From Paralithodes platypus (taxonomy: Eukaryota; Arthropoda; Malacostraca; Decapoda; Lithodidae): a stretch of DNA of 64,000 bases. Both the position numbers and the translations under genes were made by a program. A model generated the notes under the pieces. That model ran no database searches. It was not told the DNA's origin and saw only the letters and a program-made list of their open reading frames with translations. Shown here one piece after another: positions 9,306 through 20,329 of this stretch. How positions within the stretch are numbered: the first letter of the stretch is position 1; every line of letters starts with the position of its first letter. Location: assembly GCA_032716605.1 (NCBI GenBank), contig CM064518.1:46705243-46769242 (forward strand), read 5' to 3'.

Positions 9306-10200
9306 ATATTTTAATATTGCAAAATAATGAGTTAGCCTGTTAGGCTAGGCCTAATATGAATTTGCAGAAGGAAAAACGATAATATTCAAGGACACTAGTG
9401 CGGCGTTATGAGAAACAATTTATTAGGGAAAATAGGCACCAATAGATTCGCCATATTTTTCTCCATATAGTCTGCATGGAGGATTTTCGTTAGGCCTATC
9501 AACAAATTGAAAAATACCCACTTCACAGACAAATACACCAAAAATCTAAGTCAAAGCGGTTGTGTGGGGGCGGCAGCCCCCACCTATAATACTCGGTTAG
9601 GTTAGGCTAATGTCCTTTCAAAGGGGTATAGGCTAGTAAACACTAGGATAGCCTATACCCGGTCAGAGGTAAGAAGAAGAAGAGTCCTGCAGTAGTCTCA
9701 TTGAATGCTACCGGAAAAACACCTTAAAACACACTAATCAATGAAGGAACTGATGAGAAAAAGGATTATAATACAAAAAACACGTACGTGACCTAAAATC
9801 CAATTTGACCCTAGCCTATTTTGATGTAGCCTATTTTCATTTAATTTTATAGCCTAGCATTAGCCTTCATAACACCTAGTGAGTGCACGCAAACAAGAAA
9901 CAAAGTCCGAAACAGGATTGAAGTGAAAATAAGCGATAAAAAAGTGACTACGCTCAAGTGAAAACTTGCCCGACGATCAGAATGGCCGGGGATCAAATCA
10001 TAAACAAACCTGACCTTGAGTGTCGCACGTGTGGAATTATTTCTGTGAGGAGCAACAGAAGCACGGAATCCGATGTTTAGTTTTAGTTTTGTAGATGTTT
10101 GACAATCACCACGGTCGATCTGGGGATCCGCCGCTAATGAGCTCGTCCTGGAATCTTTACGACTCTGAATCTTACGATTCTTTACAGGACTGAACATGCC
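9306..10200. other. No gene seen
   Basis: AT-rich repeat-like DNA. It carries another GGGGGCGGCAGCCCCC hairpin followed by GGTTAGGTTAGG (9563-9612), and a segment at 9608-9670 that reappears inverted at about 21395-21450. A minus-strand frame of 116 codons (9847-10197) has no recognisable domain and is not called. Confidence 0.5.
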
Positions 10201-10218
10201 ATTTTTATCGGCAATAGC

Positions 10219-10462
10219 TCAGAGAAGAGTGTTCAGAGGGGAGAAGGGGTGTTGGAGAGAGAGGAAGGTGTTGGAGTGGCTTTGTTATGTGTGTTTTGTC
10301 TGTATACGTCGTCAGGATGTCCCCTGACTGGGTGCAAGCATGTGAAACATGCTAGGACGTACTACCGCACCCACTAAATGTCCGCCGTGGCAGGGATTCG
10401 ATCCCGGGTCTTTCAGATTCACACGCGATCGAGCGTGCTCACCACTTGACCACCACGTGCTT
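10219..10462 (-). mobile_element. tRNA-derived SINE (family S1)
   Basis: On the minus strand it begins GCACGTGGTGGTCAAGTGG (A-box-like TGGTCAAGTGG), then GGGATCGAATCCC (B box), then a tRNA-unrelated body with GGACATCCTGACGACGTA and CCAACACCCCTTCTCCCCTC. No acceptor stem pairs around the tRNA-like head, so it is not a functional tRNA. A second copy is at 51330-51648 and a body-only copy at 47285-47436. Confidence 0.8.
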
Positions 10463-10630
10463 TTTTTGCAGTAATCTGGAGACACCGCAACCCTCCAAGC
10501 AAACTGCACATTTAAACAATAAGAAGATGAGTGCTTTAAGTGGCTCCATTATTATTGCGCTGGTCTCCCTATCTACCAACTACTCAGCCTTGCTAAGACA
10601 AACCGCAAATATTCATGTAAAGACTGCTGC

Positions 10631-11699
10631 TTGGCAAAGAACAGTGATGAAAGTGTGGGGGTAGCTGAGGCAGAGGAATCAGGGGCCATCCAAAAAAGCC
10701 ACAGCAACCCCCTCATGCCACAGAAAACAAAAAACAGCCAAACACCACCCGGCCTAGAACATCAACAGAGAAAAGAACAAGCCACAGAACACAGGGACAA
10801 CAAAGGAGATGCAGCCAAAACACTGGACCTTAGACTTGGGAGCACCCCTGAGGATATTGTATTCTCTCAAGCCACCGAAACCCACCAACCAAAAGTTCCA
10901 GAACCTCCAAAGGTCACCAGGGAGACAGCCTACACAGGGATGCAACGGAAACAGCCAAAAGGTTCCTACAAACGGGACTCCAGCAGAAACTGAACCCACA
11001 ACCACAAGAACAGGTGAAGCAAGTGCTGTTAATTCAAATTCAATTAGGCCTAGGACTAGAGCTGAAAACAAGAACACTTATAATAAAAAGAAAAGAATGG
11101 TAGTAGGCCTATGCAATTTCTACCTAAGAAATGAATGCCGATATGGAGTAGTTGGCATGGGATGCAAACAAGCACATCCAAAAATATGTGCAAAATTCAT
11201 GAAGCATGGTCGGGATGAAAGGATCGGCTGCAAGCTTGGATGGAAGTGCGTCGATTACCACCCATTTGTATGCAGAAACTCGCTTAGCAAAAGGGCATGC
11301 GATATCAGAGACTGCAATCTTCCACACATAAAGGGAACTAAAATACTGACGCCCAGCAGCAATGTCAACGAACCAAGGGAACATGCTACAGGACATATAC
11401 AAAGGGAAATTACTTCAACATCAACACGTGAGGTGAAACTAGACAGCCAATTGGCAATGCCCTCAGAAGCTGGCCAACCATCCAGCAAACTTCAAGCTGG
11501 CCAACCATCCAGCAAACTCAAAGGGACAGACCATCCGCGGTACACATGCACGGCTATGCCCGACCAAAGTGCTTTTTTAGAGTTACTAATGGAACGTCTT
11601 CTGGAAGTGGAAAAACGGTCTCAGGCAATAATGGAGAGATTCCTAGCCCAAACCGAGGGGCCAGACATGAAACCCAGAGGAAGGTGCAGCTACCATTAA
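10631..11699 (+). pseudogene. CR1/Jockey-group LINE ORF1 (CCCH zinc motifs), frameshifted
   Basis: ORF1-type nucleic-acid-binding protein read in two frames: 10631-10993, then 10809-11699. The second carries three Cys/His clusters with spacings C-x7-C-x8-C-x3-H, C-x13-C-x5-C-x3-H and C-x8-C-x4-C-x3-H, between MVVGLCNFYLRNECRYG and CNLPHIKGTK. A Gln/Ser/Thr-rich linker follows, with a short internal duplication (AGQPSSKL twice). The end is coiled-coil-like (LLEVEKRSQAIMERFLAQ). Zinc knuckles and coiled coils are known in ORF1 proteins of CR1-group LINEs. Where the frame switches is not certain. Confidence 0.65.
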
Positions 11700-11701
11700 A
11701 T

Positions 11702-13255
11702 AGTTTTTATGTGGGCAACATCAGAAGACTTTACCCACAAAACAATCAATGTAAAGTCCCAATGTTGGAAGAAATCGCAGAGGAAGATAACTCAATTTTT
11801 CTAGCCCTCACAGAAACACACTTGAACGTAAACATTTTGGATGCAGAGATCAATATCCAAAAATTCACACTATTCAGAGCCGACAGAGCGGATAGAAGCC
11901 ATGGAGGAGTAGCACTTTACCTAAGGGAGGATATGGCTGCAAATTCCGAAACTTTAGTCGTATTCTCAAACGGCACAACAGAGCTACTAGCAGTACACAT
12001 AAGACATATCGACATGCTCATCATAATTTTGTATCGACCCCCAAACACCACAGGGGAACTTTTCAAAGAGGTCACAGAGAAGATACAATCACTCCGACAA
12101 AATCTGCCAACTCCCGCTACCGATGTCATTATCACAGGCGATTTCAACCTGCCCATCATTAATTGGGCAACCATGAAAATAAACGGAGGATCCAGGGATG
12201 AAAAGCAGCAAGCCAAGGAGCTAATGACTATCATGGACACTGCATACCTGAAGCAATACATCGAGGAACCTACAAGAGGCAACAACACACTGGACTTACT
12301 ATTTGGCAACAACCTCGACCTGGTACACTCGTACGAAACTGTTAAAACTGTAATGTCCGACCATAGCCTCATCAAAGTTAGGACCCCCACTTTCACACCA
12401 CCCAGAAGATGCCAACAGGACTCAAACCAAATCCCCTGCACCTCTCTGAAAGATCTCAACTTCTACAGCAAAGAAATAGACTGGGACAGACTGAGAGCAG
12501 AACTGGCAGTAACTGACTGGAGGGCACTATTCGAAGATAAAAACATCGACGAAACTCTCAGTATCCTCCAGAAACAATGGCTGGAGATCTGTAAAAACAA
12601 CATACCACCCAAATCAAGCAGGAAGCAGATAAATCAGATTCCCAGAGATAGAAAAATACTAATGAAGAAAAGGACGAACATGAAAGCCAAGCTAAGGAAG
12701 ACCAGCCATGCGCACACTATCACCAAACTGCAAGAAGATCTCGATGAAATTGAAAGAAAACTCATCCAGTCACACCAAGAGCAAAGAACCCGTGAAGAAC
12801 TTCGAGCAGTTGCAAACATCCAAGTAAATAGCAAATTCTTCTACGCATATGCAAAGAGGAGACTCAAGAACACCTCAAGGACCGCTTGCAAAAACCACTG
12901 TGAAAGTGTCTTCAGCCCACCAAATGAAGAAAAGAAAATTGACAATGCAACGACCTTCTTTGACAACGCTTCAGGGGCACCACATCAACTCTCCTCGTTA
13001 ACAGTATCAACAGACGACATAATAGCAGCCATCGACAAGATTGGACCAAACTCTGCAGCAGGACCAGATGGCTTTCATGCCCAACTGCTGAAAAACTGCA
13101 AACACCAGCTAGCCTTGCCTCTAAAACTGCTGTGGAGCAAGTTTCTCCAATATGGATATGTACCACAAACACTAAAAGAAGGTACCGTCACACCAATCCA
13201 TAAAGGGGGTAGTAAAGGCATAGCCAAAAATTACAGACCAGTCACATCTTATTAA
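11702..13255 (+). pseudogene. CR1/Jockey-group LINE ORF2: endonuclease and start of reverse transcriptase
   Basis: Apurinic-type endonuclease motifs appear in order: LALTETHLN (catalytic Glu), HGGVALYLRED, ILYRPPNTTGE, DVIITGDFNLPIINW (Asp/Asn) and VMSDHSLI (Ser-Asp-His). A long basic linker follows, then the first reverse-transcriptase block, IGPNSAAGPDGFHAQLL and TPIHKGGSKGIAKNYRPV. The frame ends at TSY-stop where sequence equivalent to about two codons plus a frame change is missing, before IIKIIERAIRAKMV. The frame is open further upstream (from 11546), but that part overlaps ORF1 and has no motif. Confidence 0.85.
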
Positions 13256-14611
13256 GATCATAGAAAGAGCAATACGAGCTAAGATGGTCAGCTACCTGGA
13301 AGACAACGAGGGTCAACATGGCTTTAAACAAGGCCGCTCCTGCCTTTCACAACTACTATCACACTACGACAAAATCCTACAGAATATCCAAGACGGAGAA
13401 CATTTTGACGTCATATACCTAGATTTCGCCAAAGCTTTTGACAAGGTGGACCATGGGATTCTTCTTCATAAACTCAAATCACTTGGAATAGGTGGAGATC
13501 TTGGAAGATGGCTCCACAGTTTCATCACCAACAGAAAACAAAGAGTTACGGTTCAAGGAAGCCTATCAGAAGCAGGCGATGTCATCAGCGGTGTACCACA
13601 AGGATCAGTTCTGGGACCTCTCCTATTTCTCATCATGATAGGAGACATCGACAGGGACCTGGAACACTTAACAGCCACATCGTTCGCAGCGACACCAGAC
13701 TCATGAAGAAAATCACCACACAACACGATGCCGAGCTACTACAACAAGACTTAAACAAAATCATGAAGTGGTCAGAAGAAAATAACATGGCCCTAAACGG
13801 AGACAAGTTTGAGCTTCTAAGGTACGGGAATAAGAGAGCACTACAAAACGCCGCCAACTACAAAAGTGGACAGCAAGAAATTACTGCCAAAGACACAGTG
13901 AAAGATTTGGGAGTAAATATGAGCAGTGACGCCACTTTTTCCCAGCATATTACCAAAGCCACATCAACAGCAAAACAAATAGCAGGCTGGATCTTGAGAA
14001 CCTTCCACACAAGAAATGAGAGGTGTATGTTAACCCTGTGGAAGTCACTGGTCCTACCACGACTTGAGTACTGCTCTCAGCTCTGGTCTCCCCAAAAAGT
14101 AGAAATAACTGAAATTGAAGCCACCCAGAGGACATTCACCAGTAAAATCCATGGGTTACAACACTTCAACTACTGGGAGAGACTCAAGGAGCTGCAGTTG
14201 TACTCACTTCAAAGACGTAGGGAGAGATACATCATCATCTACGTCTGGAAGATCTTGGAAAAAAAGGTACCAAATCCAAACATCCAAGAGACTCATCACC
14301 AAAGGCGAGGGAGGCTGTGCTATGTGAGGACTATGCCGGGATCAACACAAAAAATCAAATCCCTGATCCATCACAGCTTTGCATACAATGGAACCTGAGT
14401 GTTCAACTGTATACCAGCCCCTCTCAGGAACATGACCGGGGTGTCTCCCGACACCTTCAAAAAACATTTGGACATGTGGTTGGCCAAAATACCGGACCGG
14501 CCACCAACACCAGGATACCCCAGCGCCAACTCCAACCGACTCCTGGACTGGAGCGTGGAAGAAAGGGAGCTGCCTGGTCGCAGTGGAGCCCCAGCTCAAC
14601 TGTGTCGCTAA
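13256..14611 (+). pseudogene. CR1/Jockey-group LINE ORF2: reverse transcriptase core and C-terminus, frameshifted
   Basis: Frame 13284-13706 carries GQHGFKQGRSCLSQLLSHYD, VIYLDFAKAFDKVDH (motif A) and ISGVPQGSVLGPLLFLI (motif B). It breaks inside motif C: the bases give FA-A-stop where FADD is expected, and DTRLMKKI continues in the other frame. That is a one-base loss at about 13688-13692. The second frame (to 14398) carries YCSQLWSP and FNYWERLKELQLYSLQRRRE. One in-frame TGA (14396-14398) separates it from FNCIPAPLRNMTGVSPDTFK at the C-terminus, which ends near 14611. Confidence 0.85.
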
Positions 14612-14712
14612 CGGACGGAATACTACAAAGTGTAACAAAGAGTAAGTGTAGCCTAAGGGTAAATTTAAAGTTTTACACCGGGGACGATTTTTACAAGTAT
14701 TTTATATTTTAG
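14612..14712 (+). mobile_element. 3' end of the CR1/Jockey-group LINE
   Basis: Untranslated tail with TTTTACACCGGGGACGATTT at about 14669-14690. The same stretch recurs at 18631-18664, next to the palindrome. Its right edge abuts an F1 end at 14713. Confidence 0.5.
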
Positions 14713-14876
14713 GGAAGGATGTAGTGACAGTCTGGGCGTACGGTGACGGTCAGTAACAGTCGTCATGTTTACGTAGGTCGATCGCCGCGGTTATGTTCGT
14801 ATCTAAGTTCGTGAGCCTATTTTGACCAGAGTTTTTTTAAGTTATTTGCCCCCTGCTGGCAATATATATTGTTATG
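14713..14876 (+). mobile_element. F1 DNA transposon, left part only
   Basis: Starts GGGAAGGATGTAG and continues through GGGCGTACGGTGACGG, CGATCGCCGCGG and TTTGCCCCCTGCTGGCAATA. Compared with the 6082-6588 copy it breaks at about 14876, where TTGTTATGCCAGG of unknown origin begins. No matching right end with the same 8-bp flank was found; the right-end piece at 19978-20058 has a different flank. Confidence 0.65.
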
Positions 14877-16940
14877 CCAGGTTTTTACTGAGGTTTAATT
14901 GGTTTTGATCAAGTGGGCTCTTCCTAACTGGAGAAGTTTTATTGTTTTACCACAGGCACAGAAAGACAATAGAGGATAATTATCACAAGACGTGTAGCCT
15001 ACTCATATTCCGTTTATTTGCACAAGAATATCGCATACGTAAAAGCTAGAACAACAATGGTCAAGAACAAAACAATAAAAGTGCACGAACGAGGCTCCAC
15101 TACTTCTGACTCGCAAGACTGGATTATTCTATGCTATATCGAAGTAAGTATTAGGGACCGCTTTGTAACTGAAAGATTACACTTGTCCTGTATTTATTTC
15201 AGAGATAAGAATAGCACTCCTTTCAATCGAGGATTTACACTTGTGCTTAGAAAAGGTTATGTAGTAATTAAATATGTGAACTTTTGGTATTTACCTGCGT
15301 AGAACCTAGAGTTGTTCTGGATTTTGGAGCTGTACGTAATTATTTTTTTGATGTTAAATCACTGTGGTGCTTACGCATAAGTTAACTTGAATTTATTTTT
15401 CTTACTAATTTTGACAGAATTATTATAATTACTTCCCTGATTTCTTTGGGTTTCACTAGAGCTTCCCTTCTCTCGCTTTTTGCATACATGCGTAGTATCC
15501 GATGTTTCCAGAATACTTTTTACGATATACCTAGTAGATATATTTGTACTACTTTCACTTTTGATCTTTATATACTTTCTCTCTGATAATACACTAAGTA
15601 TATATACTTTCCACAGTTAGATCTTCTATAATTTTTACGGTATAATAACTTCACTTTCGATGTGTAGAATAAATTATCCAATGGGTGTAGAATTAGTAAT
15701 CCAATCTTGGGTAGATCCGCTGGCCGGGGTTTGTCCTGACGTGACTGGGTTCCCACAGTTTACCATGAGCTCTCTGGTGTAAGACCTTGAATACTATTTA
15801 CTATAGACTGTGGCCTTAGTACAATAGAATCGAGTTAACGTAGGAGAGAACTCCTGTCTACTCTAGTCTTATAAGAACTTTGATGTAGAACTTTACAGAA
15901 CTGGGGTGGCTGGTTACTTTAAGCTTTTGGGTCTATGTCAGATAAAACTACTTGCCCTGTGGGGTAGCGTACTTTATCCACTATAGCACCAGCTGGGGTA
16001 AGGGAAAGATATTAGTTAGCCTTTGTGAAGGAGTCTAATAACTAGCCTTGTTGATGCCCACTCAAAATAATTAATAGGGTACGTTTGTCTCAATATTAGA
16101 GCAGTCTCACGTCTGTGGGTGGCGAAAACAGTTCGTCATATCGAGCCCTTAGGTTTCGAAACTGCCTTACGTCTGTGGGTGGCAAGGACAGCTCTCTGGC
16201 TGAGTGACGATCCTAAAAACTCCCGCCATAGTCATACCGTTTCTCAGGGCCTCGGGGGTGATGTGGTTGAGCATCAGAAAGGCGCCTAGGGGTAGGATGT
16301 TGTAGGGCGGTTAGTTCCTTGTGGCTTGGAGAGGGTGATAGGCTATACTTACTTATAGTGTCATTTCTTGATTGATTTCTCTTCTTCGCTTTTCTTCTTC
16401 TGTTGGACTTTGGAATTGGTTATGTTGATGGATAAGTTTTTCCCTGGTGTTGGAGGGCGTGTCATCTCGATGGTATAGTAACTCGTGTTGGCTGGGGGCG
16501 GTTGTGTCCTTTTTAACTCTGGGGTGGGGTGATATAGTTGCATTTGTCTTCTGGTTTGGTCTGGGGCTGCTTATGTGTTTTACAGGCTGGAGGTAGATGG
16601 AGTAGACAGTGGTTGCAAGTTTGTAGGTTTGGGGTGTTGCAGGAGAAGTGTAATATCGGCGAGAACTGATCACATGTTATCTGTGCTCTCACGAGAAGTG
16701 TATGTGATATGGACCATTAGGTCGTACTGTATTTATACTGTACTGTATCTATCTTATGTGTCTGGAATAAAGAATTATTATTATTATTATTATCTTTTGC
16801 CATGCAGAGGTATATAATTGTTATCCTTGAGTCGACGTTTTCTCTGATACGGGGGAGGTGTGGTAGAGAGAGAAAACGGCTTGTGGTAGTGAATGCTTGG
16901 GTAACTGTTTCTCTGTTATTGGTAGAGGAGACAACTTATT
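14877..16940. other. No gene seen; repeat-like DNA
   Basis: Two kilobases of mixed composition without a convincing exon. It contains a duplicated phrase, (T/C)CTTACGTCTGTGGGTGGC-like, at about 16110 and 16167, and an AATAAA followed by (ATT)n at 16767-16792. A minus-strand frame of 106 codons (16353-16673) and a plus frame (15018-15302) show no domain. Confidence 0.45.
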
Positions 16941-16945
16941 TGGCC

Positions 16946-17062
16946 AACCGTACAAGGAATAGATGATGACAGAATGCCAAGAGAGATACATGGAAGTGGA
17001 GGTAAGAGGAACATCTGGTAATGGAAGACCACTTATAGGATGGGAAAAGAGAGTGGAAACAG
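16946..17062 (+). mobile_element. RTE-like LINE 3' fragment
   Basis: Reads approximately DDRMPREIYMEVEVRGTSGN followed by GRPLIGWEKRVE, the counterpart of the GRGRPNMRWKDGVRN segment in the 7482-8201 copy. It runs into another dispersed repeat (17062-17180) with the block GCCAGCCCTTACT, which recurs at 47690-47815. Confidence 0.55.
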
Positions 17063-17375
17063 TCAGTAGCCAGCCCTTACTCTAACAAGGGGTAGAGAGG
17101 ATCAGCAAAAGACATGAGAAAGGAAAAAGAGGTGACAGGAGAAGAACACATATTAGGCCTAAATTGTAAAACTTTCAAAATAAACATAACATAAGTTTGC
17201 CCACAAAAACCAAATACACAAGCATTCAAAAGCACCAACCACTCATCAGCCCACAAAATCAATGGCTTCACCTCAAAGTGGAAACGTATTGAATAACAAA
17301 ATTCAGCATACTGTAGTGGAATGAGCTTTTTTGGTTCTGTGTATGAAAGAGACAGAAGGCATTGCTGTGCCCCCC

Positions 17376-17393
17376 CCCCCCCCTCCACCACCA

Positions 17394-17434
<41 letters not shown>

Positions 17435-17450
17435 ACCCACCACCCACCAC
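17376..17450 (+). repeat. (C)n, (AC)n and (CCA)n microsatellite cluster
   Basis: A C run, (CCA) units, about 18 AC dinucleotides (17396-17432), then more (CCACC) units. It produces short Thr-His and Pro-rich frames on the plus strand and Cys-Val frames on the minus strand, which are not genes. Confidence 0.95.
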
Positions 17451-18599
17451 CACCACAAAGTTGAAGTGGTCAAGAGCCAAATTCAAGGTACGTTAAGAGT
17501 CAAAATGTCTGGACACGACCTCTCATAACTCAAAAATCCCGTCCCTGTAAATAGTATCGCTCTCCCCCCAAAAAAAAAATCGTCACTTAAATCGCACAAA
17601 GGGTATTAAAATCTCCAAAATAATGGGGCGAACGTCTTAAAATGTCAAAACTAATGGGGCTAAACATAAAGGAGAAGGGGGATCCAGAAAAAACAATTTA
17701 AATGACCCGCTCAAGATCAGCTGACCATGCAGCTGACTGCCTTTTAAGCCTCCAACCAATCACAAGGCAGCTTTCAACCAGTATAGACCAGGGTTACCAA
17801 CTAAAGTTAGCTAGATAGTATATAAATGCCGAAAATCGCTACAGTAATGGAAACATCTCTAAAATGGCTATAATATACAGAATATCGCTCTAAATGGCTA
17901 TAATATACGGAATATCGTTCAAATTCATGTCGCCAAATCTAAAAATTGGCCTCTAGATTAAAGTAATACCTCAAAATTTAGCGAGAAAGTGCTAAATTAG
18001 CAACACTGAGTCATAGCCTCCCAGCCAATCACAAGCCCGCTATTATCCTATTTAAGCTCTCACGTAAACAAGTCTTGACAACTAGGAAATAATTACCAGG
18101 TATTTAAATGAATATATCTCGTTTATGTGACTATAATGACCAAATATGCGGCTATTATGTAATATATGACTCCCTAAAGCATCGATATATGTGAGTTAGG
18201 ATATGTTTATAGCCCTGGTTTAGTAAATATAACGGGTTTAATGATCCCGTTCTCGACCATGTGTGTACCCCGTTTTCTGAAGTTTGAACCTCGGCCTACT
18301 ATATTTTGCTTGAATTGGCTATCGTCTATTCATTCATTATAATTGAGTCTGCCCTTCAACGAAACCATTATAATTAGGCCTGAAGTAACTTTTTTTCTGT
18401 TAGTTTCCCCCTTGCTGGCAATATACTGTATATGATGATGAATATAGGCCTAGCCTAAGTCATGGAGGAGTGAAGGGGGGCAAACTTGGCAAAGCCCCTC
18501 GTCAACCTATTATTTTATCCCACGGCAAGGTTCAAGGTAAATTCAAGGCAGGGTGTCAAACCGGAGCAATTTTGTTTTAGGCCTAGACTTGAATTAATA

Positions 18600-19061
18600 T
18601 GAGAAGGAAAACCAGAAAAGGTAAATATTTACTTTTACACCGGGGACGATTTTTACAAGTATTTTTGGTCAATATTTACGAGTCACACCACAGCTGGGAT
18701 CTCATCTTTAATGGTAGTTTTGGGTTCCTATCATTCTATGCTTCATTGCTATATACTTTTTATCCACCGGAAAATATTTGTTTTTCTTTTTTTTCTTTTT
18801 TTTTAGCATTAACCTAACCAAAAAACCTAACCTAACCTAACAGCCCCCAAATACATTTAGGTTAGGCTAGGTTAGGTTAGTTTTTTTAGGTTAGGTTAAT
18901 GCTAAAAAAAAATAAAAAAATAAAAATAAAAATAAAAAAACGAAAAAATAATATTTTCCGGTGGATAAAAAGTATATAGCAATGAAGCATAAAATGATAG
19001 GAACCCAAAACTACCATTAGAAATGAGATTCCAGCTGTGGTGTGATTCGTAAATATTGACC
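18600..19061. repeat. 395-bp near-perfect palindrome (18667-19061) next to a LINE 3' fragment
   Basis: The arm starting GGTCAATATTTACGAGTCAC at 18667 is matched in inverse by the arm ending at 19061. Over the outer 112 bases I count about five mismatches. The arms then continue through T-rich/A-rich stretches and TTAACCTAACC runs to a centre near 18864. The bases just left (18600-18664) match the 3' end of the LINE at 14669-14703. Confidence 0.9.
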
Positions 19062-19245
19062 GTATTTTTTAGTTTTTGTCCTTGTTTTGGGGTTTTTTAG
19101 TTGTGTTTTTTTTTTAACCCCATCGGAAAATGCAAAACAAGTCTTATCCATCAATCTTAAGACACGGCCCCCGATAGTGGGGAGGGCTATGAAGATCAGG
19201 GAAATTGCGGGGTAAGAGGCGTAAATAAAGGGGTAATATTGGAAG

Positions 19246-19592
19246 AATCCATGAAATCCGAGCCAAGTTTTGTCATTAACCTAACCAAATAACCTAACCT
19301 AACCTAACCTAGTATTATGGGTGGGGGCTGCTGCCCCCACACCCACGCTAAATCCATGAAATCCGAGCCAAGTTTTGTCATTAACCTAACCAAATAACCT
19401 AACCTAACCTAACCTAGTATTATGGGTGGGGGCTACTGCCCCCACACCCCCTCTAAATCCATGAAATCCGAGCCAAGTTTTGTCATTAACCTAATCAAAT
19501 AACCTAACCTAACCTAACCTAGTATTATGGGTGGGGGCTGCTGCCCCCACACCCCCGCTAAATCCATGAAATCCGAGCCAAGTTTTGTCATG
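19246..19592 (+). repeat. 105-bp tandem repeat carrying CCTAA units and a GC hairpin
   Basis: The phrase AATCCATGAAATCCGAGCC starts at 19246, 19351, 19456 and 19561, exactly 105 bp apart: three full units and one partial. Each unit contains TTAACCTAACCAAATAACC, four CCTAA units, CTAGTATTATGGGTGGGG and a GGGGGCTGCTGCCCCC hairpin. Confidence 0.95.
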
Positions 19593-19977
19593 CTGCAAGA
19601 GGGGTGGCCGTCCCGCACCAACGCAACAGAAAATGGAGATCGGGTGAGCCGTGCGAGATTTAGTTTTTTTTTTAGACATTTAGGGATTTTTTTATAATGA
19701 ATTACCGACGGGGTGGACATATATGGCAATGAAGTACATGACCTAACTAACATATTTGTCTAAATAATATATCGATGGTTTCGACCCGGTGTAGAAATAA
19801 ATAAATTCCCAAGAAAATTAGCCTGAAATAGCATTGTTTTGGTAATTTTATCACTTCCTAAGACATAATTTGGACTAGGCCTATAAATCACATGTTTATC
19901 TTTGCATATACAATAATAGAGATTACAAAATAATGGATTTAGCTTTCGTTTGACACCCTGAATCCTGATTCAATGCA

Positions 19978-20058
19978 GTCAAAATAGACGGGAACATTCG
20001 CGAGCGTACAATAACAAAGCTGGCAATACGCCCGAATATTACATTCTTACCCAATATA
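19978..20058 (+). mobile_element. F1 DNA transposon, right end fragment
   Basis: GTCAAAATAGACGGGAACAT, then GCGTACAATAAC, then GCCCGAATATTACATTCTTA-CCC: the order of an F1 right end. Its left part is not recognisable. Confidence 0.55.
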
Positions 20059-20329
20059 TTTTGTTGACGAAGTCATCGATCCTATACTATCACCTTTTAG
20101 GTTTGATAATTATTTAGAAGAGGGTGGCTCGCAGTGTTATTAGAAATAATGGATTTTTTTTATTTTAATACCACAAATTTTCCGAGTGTTTTTTATACAC
20201 AAAATTGGTCATTTGCATCAATATATAGTGTTTGTAATTAATTAGAAATCTCGGGAAACCTATTTTCCCCATTAGGCCTATCGATCGATGTTGAGACACG
20301 CTCCCCGATAGTTATTTGAAAAGACATTA

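Noticed and set aside
11917..12459. Minus-strand frame of 180 codons
   Set aside because: Antisense to the LINE endonuclease.
14713..20058. One 5.3-kb F1 element joining the left end at 14713 and the right end at 20058
   Set aside because: The 8-bp flanks differ (ATATTTTA versus AATATATT), so they are not one insertion.
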